Below the pieces are notes generated by a model, which was given only the letters and a program-made list of their open reading frames with translations, ran no database searches and was not told the origin of the DNA. Below, one piece after another: positions 15,501-30,500 of a stretch of DNA of 64,000 bases (positions are counted from its first letter, which is position 1; each line of letters starts with the position of its first letter). The stretch is taken from assembly GCF_964340395.1 (NCBI RefSeq), contig NC_135565.1, positions 2,526,001-2,590,000 of the forward strand, read 5' to 3'. This DNA comes from Glandiceps talaboti (Eukaryota; Hemichordata; Enteropneusta; Spengelidae). Position numbers and translations under genes: made by a program.

Positions 15501-18500
15501 ATAAATACCCTAGCTATACATACCCTAGCTATAAATACCCTAGCTATAAATACCCTAACTATAAATACCCTAGCTATAAATACCCTAGCTATAAATACCC
15601 CAACTATAAATACCCTAACTATAAATACCCTAACTATAAATACCCTGACTATAAATACCCTAACTATAAATACCCCAACTATAAATACCCTAGCTATAAA
15701 TACCCTAGCTATAAATACCCTAACTATAAATACCCTAACTATAAATACCCTAGCTATAAATACCCTAACTATAAATACCCTAGCTATAAATACCCTAGCT
15801 ATAAATACCCTAACTATAAATACCCCAACTATAAATACCCCAACTATAAATACCCCAACTATAAATACCCTAGCTATAAATACCCTAACTATAAATACCC
15901 TAACTATAAATACCCTAACTATAAATACCCTAACTATAAATACCCTAACTATAAATACCCCAACTATAAATACCCTAGCTATAAATACCCTAGCTATAAA
16001 TACCCTAACTATAAATACCCCAACTATAAATACCCCAACTATAAATACCCTAGCTATAAATACCCTAGCTATAAATACCCTAGCTATAAATACCCTAACT
16101 ATAAATACCCTAACTATAAATACCCCAACTATAAATACCCCAACTATAAATACCCTAGCTATAAATACCCTAGCTATAAATACCCTAACTATAAATACCC
16201 TAACTATAAATACCCTAGCTATAAATACCCTAACTATAAATACCCTAACTATAAATACCCTAGCTATAAATACCCTAACTATAAATACCCCAACTATAAA
16301 TACCCCAACTATAAATACCCCAACTATAAATACCCTAGCTATAAATACCCTAACTATAAATACCCTAACTATAAATACCCTAACTATAAATACCCTAGCT
16401 ATAAATACCCTAGCTATAAATACCCTAACTATAAATACCCTAACTATAAATACCCTAACTATAAATACCCCAACTATAAATACCCTAGCTATAAATACCC
16501 TAGCTATAAATACCCTAACTATAAATACCCCAACTATAAATACCCTAGCTATAAATACCCTAACTATAAATACCCTAACTATAAATACCCTAGCTATAAA
16601 TACCCTAACTATAAATACCCCAACTATAAATACCCCAACTATAAATACCCTAGCTATAAATACCCTAACTATAAATACCCTAACTATAAATACCCTAACT
16701 ATAAATACCCTAACTATAAATACCCCAACTATAAATACCCTAGCTATAAATACCCTAACTATAAATACCCCAACTATAAATACCCTAGCTATAAATACCC
16801 TAACTATAAATACCCTAACTATAAATACCCTAACTATAAATACCCCAACTATAAATACCCTAACTATAAATACCCTAACTATAAATACCCTAGCTATAAA
16901 TACCCTAACTATAAATACCCTAACTATAAATACCCTAGCTATAAATACCCTAACTATAAATACCCTAACTATAAATACCCTAGCTATAAATACCCTAACT
17001 ATAAATACCCCAACTATAAATACCCTAGCTATAAATACCCTAACTATAAATACCCTAGCTATAAATACCCTAACTATAAATACCCTAGCTATAAATACCC
17101 TAACTATAAATACCCTAGCTATAAATACCCTAACTATAAATACCCTAACTATAAATACCCTAGCTATAAATACCCTAACTATAAATACCCTAACTATAAA
17201 TACCCTAGCTATAAATACCCCAACTATAAATACTCCAACTATAAATACCCTAGCTATAAATACCCTAACTATAAATACCCTAACTATAAATACCCTAGCT
17301 ATAAATACCCTAACTATAAATACCCCAACTATAAATACCCCAACTATAAATACCCCAACTATAAATACCCCAGCTATAAATACCCCAGCTATAAATACCC
17401 TAACTATACATACCCTAACTATAAATACCCTAGCTATAAATACCCTAGCTATAAATACCCTAACTATAAATACCCTAACTATAAATACCCTAACTATAAA
17501 TACCCTAGCTATAAATACCCTAGCTATAAATACCCTAACTATAAATACCCTAACTATAAATACCCTAGCTATAAATACCCTAACTATAAATACCCTAGCT
17601 ATACATACCCTAACTATAAATACCCTAACTATAAATACCCTAACTATAAATACCCTAACTATAAATACCCCAACTATAAATACCCTAACTATAAATACCC
17701 CAACTATAAATACCCCAACTATAAATACCCTAACTATAAATACCCTAGCTATACATACCCTAACTATAAATACCCTAACTATAAATACCCTAACTATAAA
17801 TACCCCAACTATAAATACCCCAACTATAAATACCCTAACTATAAATACCCTAGCTATACATACCCTAACTATAAATACCCTAACTATAAATACCCCAACT
17901 ATAAATACCCTAGCTATAAATACCCTAGCTATAAATACCCTAACTATAAATACCCCAACTATAAATACCCCAACTATAAATACCCTAGCTATAAATACCC
18001 TAGCTATAAATACCCTAGCTATAAATACCCTAACTATAAATACCCTAGCTATACATACCCTAGCTATAAATACCCTAGCTATAAATACCCTAACTATAAA
18101 TACCCTAGCTATAAATACCCTAGCTATAAATACCCCAACTATAAATACCCTAACTATAAATACCCTAACTATAAATACCCTGACTATAAATACCCTAACT
18201 ATAAATACCCCAACTATAAATACCCTAGCTATAAATACCCTAGCTATAAATACCCTAACTATAAATACCCTAACTATAAATACCCTAGCTATAAATACCC
18301 TAACTATAAATACCCTAGCTATAAATACCCTAGCTATAAATACCCTAACTATAAATACCCCAACTATAAATACCCCAACTATAAATACCCCAACTATAAA
18401 TACCCTAGCTATAAATACCCTAACTATAAATACCCTAACTATAAATACCCTAACTATAAATACCCTAACTATACATACCCTAACTATAAATACCCTAGCT

Positions 18501-21500
18501 ATAAATACCCTAACTATAAATACCCTAACTATAAATACCCTAGCTATAAATACCCCAACTATAAATACCCTAACTATAAATACCCTACCTATAAATACCC
18601 CAACTATAAATACCCCAGCTATAAATACCCCAACTATAAATACCCTAACTATAAATACCCTAGCTATAAATACCCTAGCTATAAATACCCTAACTATAAA
18701 TACCCTAGCTATAAATACCCTAACTATAAATACCCCAACTATAAATACCCTAACTATAAATACCCTAGCTATAAATACCCTAACTATAAATACCCCAACT
18801 ATAAATACCCTAGCTATAAATACCCTAGCTATAAATACCCTAACTATAAATACCCTAGCTATAAATACCCTAACTATAAATACCCCAACTATAAATACCC
18901 TAACTATAAATACCCTAACTATAAATACCCTAACTATAAATACCCCAACTATAAATACCCTAGCTATAAATACCCTAGCTATAAATACCCTAACTATAAA
19001 TACCCCAACTATAAATACCCCAACTATAAATACCCTAGCTATAAATACCCTAGCTATAAATACCCTAGCTATAAATACCCTAACTATAAATACCCTAACT
19101 ATAAATACCCTAACTATAAATACCCCAACTATAAATACCCTAGCTATAAATACCCTAGCTATAAATACCCTAACTATAAATATCCTAACTATAAATACCC
19201 TAGCTATAAATACCCTAACTATAAATACCCTAACTATAAATACCCTAGCTATAAATACCCTAACTATAAATACCCCAACTATAAATACCCCAACTATAAA
19301 TACCCCAACTATAAATACCCTAGCTATAAATACCCTAACTATAAATACCCTAACTATAAATACCCTAACTATAAATACCCTAGCTATAAATACCCTAGCT
19401 ATAAATACCCTAACTATAAATACCCTAACTATAAATACCCTAACTATAAATACCCCAACTATAAATACCCTAGCTATAAATACCCTAACTATAAATACCC
19501 CAACTATAAATACCCTAGCTATAAATACCCTAACTATAAATACCCTAACTATAAATACCCTAACTATAAATACCCCAACTATAAATACCCCAACTATAAA
19601 TACCCTAGCTATAAATACCCTAACTATAAATACCCTAACTATAAATACCCTAACTATAAATACCCTAACTATAAATACCCTAACTATAAATACCCTAACT
19701 ATAAATACCCCAACTATAAATACCCCAACTATAAATACCCTAGCTATAAATACCCTAACTATAAATACCCTAGCTATAAATACCCTAACTATAAATACCC
19801 CAACTATAAATACCCTAGCTATAAATACCCTAACTATAAATACCCCAACTATAAATACCCTAACTATAAATACCCTAACTATAAATACCCTAACTATAAA
19901 TACCCCAACTATAAATACCCTAGCTATAAATACCCTAACTATAAATACCCCAACTATAAATACCCTAACTATAAATACCCTAGCTATAAATACCCTAACT
20001 ATAAATACCCCAACTATAAATACCCTAACTATAAATACCCTAACTATAAATACCCTAGCTATAAATACCCTGACTATAAATACCCTAACTATAAATACCC
20101 TAGCTATAAATACCCTAGCTATAAATACCCTAACTATAAATACCCTAACTATAAATACCCTAGCTATAAATACCCTAACTATAAATACCCTAGCTATAAA
20201 TACCCTAACTATAAATACCCTAACTATAAATACCCCAACTATAAATACCCCAACTATAAATACCCTAGCTATAAATACCCTAACTATAAATACCCTAACT
20301 ATAAATACCCTAACTATAAATACCCTAACTATAAATACCCTAACTATAAATACCCCAGCTATAAATACCCTAACTATAAATACCCTAGCTATAAATACCC
20401 TAGCTATACATACCCTAACTATAAATACCCCAACTATAAATACCCCAACTATAAATACCCTAACTATAAATACCCTAGCTATAAATACCCTAACTATAAA
20501 TACCCCAACTATAAACACCCTAACTATAAATACCCTAACTATAAATACCCTAACTATAAATACCCTAACTATAAATACCCTAACTATAAATACCCTAACT
20601 ATAAATACCCTAACTATAAATACCCCAACTATAAATACCCTAACTATAAATACCCTAGCTATAAATACCCTAACTATAAATACCCTAACTATAAATACCC
20701 TAACTATAAATACCCTAGCTATAAATACCCTAACTATAAATACCCTAACTATAAATACCCCAACTATAAATACCCTAGCTATAAATACCCTAACTATAAA
20801 TACCCTAACTATAAATACCCTAACTATAAATACCCTAACTATAAATACCCTAACTATAAATACCCCAACTATAAATACCCTAACTATAAATACCCCAACT
20901 ATAAATACCCTAACTATAAATACCCTAACTATAAATACCCTAACTATAAATACCCTAACTATAAATACCCTAACTATAAATACCCTAACTATAAATACCC
21001 TAACTATAAATACCCTAACTATAAATACCCCAACTATAAATACCCTAACTATAAATACCCTAGCTATAAATACCCTAACTATACATACCCTAACTATAAA
21101 CACCCTAACTATAAATACCCTAACTATAAATACCCTAGCTATAAATACCCTAACTATAAACACCCTAACTATAAACACCCTAACTATAAATACCCTAACT
21201 ATAAATACCCCAGCTATAAATACCCCAGCTATAAATACCCCAACTATAAATACCCCAACTATAAATACCCTAACTATAAATACCCTAGCTATAAATACCC
21301 TAACTATAAATACCCCAACTATAAATACCCTAACTATAAATACCCCAGCTATAAATACCCTAACTATAAATACCCTAACTATAAATACCCCAGCTATAAA
21401 TACCCCAACTATAAATACCCTAACTATAAATACCCCAGCTATAAATACCCTAACTATAAATACCCTAGCTATAAATACCCTAGCTATACATACCCTAACT

Positions 21501-24500
21501 ATAAATACCCCAACTATAAATACCCCAACTATAAATACCCTAACTATAAATACCCTAGCTATAAATACCCTAACTATAAATACCCTAGCTATAAATACCC
21601 TAGCTATAAATACCCTAACTATAAACACCCTAACTATAAATACCCTAACTATAAATACCCCAGCTATAAATACCCCAGCTATAAATACCCCAACTATAAA
21701 TACCCCAACTATAAATACCCTAACTATAAATACCCTAGCTATAAATACCCTAGCTATAAATACCCTAACTATAAATACCCTAACTATAAATACCCTAGCT
21801 ATAAATACCCTAACTATAAATACCCTAACTATAAATACCCTAACTATAAATACCCTAACTATAAATACCCTAACTATAAATACCCTAGCTATAAATACCC
21901 TAACTATAAATACCCCAACTATAAATACCCCAACTATAAATACCCCAACTATAAATACCCTAGCTATAAATACCCTAGCTATAAATACCCTAACTATAAA
22001 TACCCCAACTATAAATACCCCAACTATAAATACCCCAGCTATAAATACCCCAGCTATAAATACCCCAGCTATAAATACCCTAACTATACATACCCTAACT
22101 ATAAATACCCTAGCTATAAATACCCTAGCTATAAATACCCTAACTATAAATACCCTAACTATAAATACCCTAACTATAAATACCCTAACTATAAATACCC
22201 TAACTATAAATACCCCAACTATAAATACCCCAACTATAAATACCCTAACTATAAATACCCTAGCTATACATACCCTAACTATAAATACCCTAACTATAAA
22301 TACCCCAACTATAAATACCCTAGCTATAAATACCCTAGCTATAAATACCCTAACTATAAATACCCCAACTATAAATACCCCAACTATAAATACCCTAGCT
22401 ATACATACCCTAGCTATAAATACCCTAGCTATAAATACCCTAACTATAAATACCCTAGCTATAAATACCCTAGCTATAAATACCCCAACTATAAATACCC
22501 TAACTATAAATACCCTAACTATAAATACCCTGACTATAAATACCCTAACTATAAATACCCCAACTATAAATACCCTAGCTATAAATACCCTAGCTATAAA
22601 TACCCTAACTATAAATACCCTAACTATAAATACCCTAGCTATAAATACCCTAACTATAAATACCCTAGCTATAAATACCCTAGCTATAAATACCCTAACT
22701 ATAAATACCCCAACTATAAATACCCCAACTATAAATACCCCAACTATAAATACCCTAGCTATAAATACCCTAACTATAAATACCCTAACTATAAATACCC
22801 TAACTATAAATACCCTAGCTATAAATACCCTAACTATAAATACCCCAACTATACATACCCTAGCTATAAATACCCTAACTATAAATACCCTAACTATAAA
22901 TACCCCAACTATAAATACCGTAACTATAAATACCCTAACTATAAATACCCTAACTATAAATACCCTAACTATAAATACCCTAACTATAAATACCCTAACT
23001 ATAAATACCCTAACTATAAATACCCTAACTATAAATACCCCAACTATAAATACCCTAACTATAAATACCCCAACTATAAATACCCTAGCTATAAATACCC
23101 TAGCTATAAATACCCTAACTATAAATACCCCAACTATAAATACCCCAACTATAAATACCCTAGCTATAAATACCCTAACTATAAATACCCTAACTATAAA
23201 TACCCTAACTATAAATACCCTAACTATAAATACCCTAACTATAAATACCCCAACTATAAATACCCTAGCTATAAATACCCTAGCTATAAATACCCTAACT
23301 ATAAATACCCCAACTATAAATACCCCAACTATAAATACCCTAGCTATAAATACCCTAGCTATAAATACCCTAGCTATAAATACCCTAACTATAAATACCC
23401 TAACTATAAATACCCTAACTATAAATACCCCAACTATAAATACCCTAGCTATAAATACCCTAGCTATAAATACCCTAACTATAAATACCCTAACTATAAA
23501 TACCCTAGCTATAAATACCCTAACTATAAATACCCTAGCTATAAATACCCTAGCTATAAATACCCTAACTATAAATACCCCAACTATAAATACCCCAACT
23601 ATAAATACCCCAACTATAAATACCCTAGCTATAAATACCCTAACTATAAATACCCTAACTATAAATACCCTAACTATAAATACCCTAGCTATAAATACCC
23701 TAGCTATAAATACCCTAACTATAAATACCCTAACTATAAATACCCTAACTATAAATACCCCAACTATAAATACCCTAGCTATAAATACCCTAGCTATAAA
23801 TACCCTAACTATAAATACCCCAACTATAAATACCCTAGCTATAAATACCCTAACTATAAATACCCTAACTATAAATACCCTAGCTATAAATACCCTAACT
23901 ATAAATACCCCAACTATAAATACCCCAACTATAAATACCCTAGCTATAAATACCCTAACTATAAATACCCTAACTATAAATACCCTAACTATAAATACCC
24001 TAACTATAAATACCCTAACTATAAATACCCCAACTATAAATACCCTAGCTATAAATACCCTAACTATAAATACCCCAACTATAAATACCCTAGCTATAAA
24101 TACCCTAACTATAAATACCCTAACTATAAATACCCTAACTATAAATACCCCAACTATAAATACCCTAACTATAAATACCCTAACTATAAATACCCTAGCT
24201 ATAAATACCCTAACTATAAATACCCTAACTATAAATACCCTAGCTATAAATACCCTAACTATAAATACCCTAACTATAAATACCCTAGCTATAAATACCC
24301 TAACTATAAATACCCCAACTATAAATACCCTAGCTATAAATACCCTAACTATAAATACCCTAGCTATAAATACCCTAACTATAAATACCCTAGCTATAAA
24401 TACCCTAACTATAAATACCCTAACTATAAATACCCTAGCTATAAATACCCTAACTATAAATACCCTAACTATAAATACCCTAGCTATAAATACCCTAACT

Positions 24501-27500
24501 ATAAATACCCTAACTATAAATACCCTAACTATAAATACCCTAGCTATAAATACCCCAACTATAAATACCCTAGCTATAAATACCCTAACTATAAATACCC
24601 CAACTATAAATACCCTAGCTATAAATACCCTAACTATAAATACCCTAGCTATAAATACCCTAACTATAAATACCCTAGCTATAAATACCCTAGCTATAAA
24701 TACCCTAACTATAAATACCCTAGCTATACATACCCTAACTATAAATACCCCAGCTATAAATACCCCAACTATAAATACCCTAACTATAAATACCCTAACT
24801 ATAAATACCCTAGCTATAAATACCCTAACTATAAATACCCTAGCTATACATACCCTAACTATAAATACCCCAACTATAAATACCCCAACTATAAATACCC
24901 TAACTATAAATACCCTAACTATAAATACCCTAACTATAAATACCCTAGCTATAAATACCCTAACTATAAATACCCTAGCTATACATACCCTAACTATAAA
25001 TACCCCAGCTATAAATACCCCAACTATAAATACCCCAACTATAAATACCCTAGCTATAAATACCCTAACTATAAATACCCTAACTATAAATACCCTAGCT
25101 ATAAATACCCTAACTATAAATACCCTAACTATAAATACCCTAGCTATAAATACCCTAACTATAAATACCCTAACTATAAATACCCTAACTATAAATACCC
25201 TAACTATAAATACCCTAACTATAAATACCCTAGCTATAAATACCCCAACTATAAATACCCTAGCTATAAATACCCCAACTATAAATACCCCAACTATAAA
25301 TACCCTAACTATAAATACCCTAGCTATAAATACCCTAGCTATAAATACCCTAACTATAAATACCCTAGCTATAAATACCCTAACTATAAATACCCTAACT
25401 ATAAATACCCTAGCTATAAATACCCTAACTATAAATACCCTAACTATAAATACCCTAACTATAAATACCCTAACTATAAATACCCTAACTATAAATACCC
25501 TAGCTATAAATACCCCAACTATAAATACCCTAGCTATAAATACCCCAACTATAAATACCCTAGCTATAAATACCCTAGCTATAAATACCCTAGCTATAAA
25601 TACCCTAGCTATAAATACCCTAGCTATAAATACCCTAGCTATAAATACCCTAACTATAAATACCCTAACTATAAATACCCTAGCTATAAATACCCTAACT
25701 ATAAATACCCTAACTATAAATACCCTAACTATAAATACCCTAGCTATAAATACCCTAACTATAAATACCCTAACTATAAATACCCTAGCTATAAATACCC
25801 TAACTATAAATACCCTAACTATAAATACCCCAACTATAAATACCCCACCTATAAATACCCCAGCTATAAATACCCCAGCTATAAATACCCTAACTATAAA
25901 TACCCTAGCTATAAATACCCTAACTATAAATACCCTAACTATAAATACCCCAACTATAAATACCCTAGCTATAAATACCCTAACTATAAATACCCCAGCT
26001 ATAAATACCCTAGCTATAAATACCCCAACTATAAATACCCTAGCTATAAATACCCTAACTATAAATACCCTAGCTATAAATACCCTAACTATAAATACCC
26101 CAACTATAAATACCCTAGCTATAAATACCCCAACTATAAATACCCTAGCTATAAATACCCCACCTATAAATACCCCAGCTATAAATACCCTAGCTATAAA
26201 TACCCTAACTATAAATACCCTAACTATAAATACCCTAACTATAAATACCCTAACTATAAATACCCTAGCTATAAATACCCTAACTATATATACCCTAACT
26301 ATAAATACCCTAACTATAAATACCCTAGCTATAAATACCCTAACTATAAATACCCTAGCTATAAATACCCCAACTATAAATACCCCAACTATAAATACCC
26401 CAACTATAAATACCCCAACTATAAATACCCTAGCTATAAATACCCTAGCTATAAATACCCTAGCTATAAATACCCTAACTATAAATACCCTAGCTATACA
26501 TACCCTAGCTATAAATACCCTAGCTATAAATACCCTAACTATAAATACCCTAGCTATAAATACCCTAGCTATAAATACCCCAACTATAAATACCCTAACT
26601 ATAAATACCCTAACTATAAATACCCTAACTATAAATACCCCAACTATAAATACCCTAGCTATAAATACCCTAGCTATAAATACCCTAACTATAAATACCC
26701 TAACTATAAATACCCTAGCTATAAATACCCTAACTATAAATACCCTAACTATAAATACCCTAACTATAAATACCCTAACTATAAATACCCTAGCTATAAA
26801 TACCCTAGCTATACATACCCTAGCTATAAATACCCTAACTATAAATACCCTAACTATAAATACCCTAGCTATAAATACCCTAACTATAAATACCCCAACT
26901 ATAAATACCCCAACTATAAATACCCCAACTATAAATACCCCAGCTATAAATACCCTAACTATAAATACCCTAACTATAAATACCCTAACTATAAATACCC
27001 TAGCTATAAATACCCTAACTATAAATACCCTAACTATAAATACCCCAACTATAAATACCCTAGCTATAAATACCCTAGCTATAAATACCCTAACTATAAA
27101 TACCCCAACTATAAATACCCCAACTATAAATACCCTAGCTATAAATACCCTAGCTATAAATACCCTAGCTATAAATACCCTAACTATAAATACCCTAACT
27201 ATAAATACCCTAACTATAAATACCCTAACTATAAATACCCCAACTATAAATACCCTAGCTATAAATACCCTAGCTATAAATACCCTAACTATAAATACCC
27301 TAACTATAAATACCCTAGCTATAAATACCCTAACTATAAATACCCTAACTATAAATACCCTAGCTATAAATACCCTAACTATAAATACCCCAACTATAAA
27401 TACCCCAACTATAAATACCCCAACTATAAATACCCTAGCTATAAATACCCTAACTATAAATACCCTAACTATAAATACCCTAACTATAAATACCCTAGCT

Positions 27501-30500
27501 ATAAATACCCTAGCTATAAATACCCTAACTATAAATACCCTAACTATAAATACCCTAACTATAAATACCCCAACTATAAATACCCTAGCTATAAATACCC
27601 TAGCTATAAATACCCTAACTATAAATACCCCAACTATAAATACCCTAGCTATAAATACCCTAACTATAAATACCCTAACTATAAATACCCTAGCTATAAA
27701 TACCCTAACTATAAATACCCCAACTATAAATACCCCAACTATAAATACCCTAGCTATAAATACCCTAACTATAAATACCCTAACTATAAATACCCTAACT
27801 ATAAATACCCTAACTATAAATACCCCAACTATAAATACCCTAGCTATAAATACCCTAACTATAAATACCCCAACTATAAATACCCTAGCTATAAATACCC
27901 TAACTATAAATACCCTAACTATAAATACCCTAACTATAAATACCCCAACTATAAATACCCTAACTATAAATACCCTAACTATAAATACCCTAGCTATAAA
28001 TACCCCAACTATAAATACCCTAGCTATAAATACCCTAACTATAAATACCCCAACTATAAATACCCTAACTATAAATACCCTAACTATAAATACCCTAACT
28101 ATAAATACCCTAGCTATAAATACCCTAACTATAAATACCCTAACTATAAATACCCTAGCTATAAATACCCTAACTATAAATACCCCAACTATAAATACCC
28201 TAGCTATAAATACCCTAACTATAAATACCCTAGCTATAAATACCCTAACTATAAATACCCTAACTATAAATACCCTAGCTATAAATACCCTAACTATAAA
28301 TACCCTAGCTATAAATACCCTAACTATAAATACCCTAACTATAAATACCCTAGCTATAAATACCCTAACTATAAATACCCTAACTATAAATACCCTAGCT
28401 ATAAATACCCTAACTATAAATACCCCAACTATAAATACCCTAGCTATAAATACCCTAACTATAAATACCCTAGCTATAAATACCCTAACTATAAATACCC
28501 TAGCTATAAATACCCTAACTATAAATACCCTAACTATAAATACCCTAACTATAAATACCCCAACTATAAATACCCTAACTATAAATACCCTAGCTATAAA
28601 TACCCTAACTATAAATACCCTAACTATAAATACCCTAGCTACAAATACCCTAACTATAAATACCCTAGCTATAAATACCCTAGCTATAAATACCCTAACT
28701 ATAAATACCCTAACTATAAATACCCTAACTATAAATACCCTAGCTATAAATACCCTAACTATAAATACCCTAGCTATAAATACCCCAACTATAAATACCC
28801 TAGCTATAAATACCCTAGCTATAAATACCCTAACTATAAATACCCCAACTATAAATACCCCAACTATAAATACCCTAGCTATAAATACCCTAACTATAAA
28901 TACCCTAGCTATAAATACCCTAACTATAAATACCCTAGCTATAAATACCCCAACTATAAATACCCTAGCTATAAATACCCTAGCTATAAATACCCTAACT
29001 ATAAATACCCCAACTATAAATACCCCAACTATAAATACCCTAGCTATAAATACCCTAGCTATAAATACCCTAGCTATAAATACCCTAACTATAAATACCC
29101 TAACTATAAATACCCTAACTATAAATACCCCAACTATAAATACCCTAGCTATAAATACCCTAGCTATAAATACCCTAACTATAAATACCCTAACTATAAA
29201 TACCCTAGCTATAAATACCCTAACTATAAATACCCTAACTATAAATACCCTAGCTATAAATACCCTAACTATAAATACCCCAACTATAAATACCCCAACT
29301 ATAAATACCCCAACTATAAATACCCTAGCTATAAATACCCTAACTATAAATACCCTAACTATAAATACCCTAACTATAAATACCCTAGCTATAAATACCC
29401 TAGCTATAAATACCCTAACTATAAATACCCTAACTATAAATACCCTAACTATAAATACCCCAACTATAAATACCCTAGCTATAAATACCCTAGCTATAAA
29501 TACCCTAACTATAAATACCCCAACTATAAATACCCTAGCTATAAATACCCTAACTATAAATACCCTAACTATAAATACCCTAGCTATAAATACCCTAACT
29601 ATAAATACCCCAACTATAAATACCCCAACTATAAATACCCTAGCTATAAATACCCTAACTATAAATACCCTAACTATAAATACCCTAACTATAAATACCC
29701 TAACTATAAATACCCCAACTATAAATACCCTAGCTATAAATACCCTAACTATAAATACCCCAACTATAAATACCCTAGCTATAAATACCCTAACTATAAA
29801 TACCCTAACTATAAATACCCTAACTATAAATACCCCAACTATAAATACCCTAACTATAAATACCCTAACTATAAATACCCTAGCTATAAATACCCTAACT
29901 ATAAATACCCTAACTATAAATACCCTAGCTATAAATACCCTAACTATAAATACCCTAACTATAAATACCCTAGCTATAAATACCCTAACTATAAATACCC
30001 CAACTATAAATACCCTAGCTATAAATACCCTAACTATAAATACCCTAGCTATAAATACCCTAACTATAAATACCCTAACTATAAATACCCTAGCTATAAA
30101 TACCCTAGCTATAAATACCCTAGCTATAAATACCCTAACTATAAATACCCTAACTATAAATACCCTAGCTATAAATACCCTAACTATAAATACCCTAACT
30201 ATAAATACCCTAGCTATAAATACCCTAACTATAAATACCCCAACTATAAATACCCTAGCTATAAATACCCTAACTATAAATACCCTAGCTATAAATACCC
30301 TAACTATAAATACCCTAGCTATAAATACCCTAGCTATAAATACCCTAACTATAAATACCCTAGCTATACATACCCTAACTATAAATACCCCAGCTATAAA
30401 TACCCCAACTATAAATACCCTAACTATAAATACCCTAACTATAAATACCCTAGCTATAAATACCCTAACTATAAATACCCTAGCTATACATACCCTAACT

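Noticed and set aside
3554-21628. Open frame of about 6,000 codons on the minus strand (FIVRV/FIARV repeats)
   Set aside because: It is the 15-bp array read in its stop-free frame. The plus strand is also stop-free (INTLT/INTLA), there is no in-frame ATG (the apparent start is a GTG from a variant unit), and the array lies inside intron 5 between two frame-matched exons.
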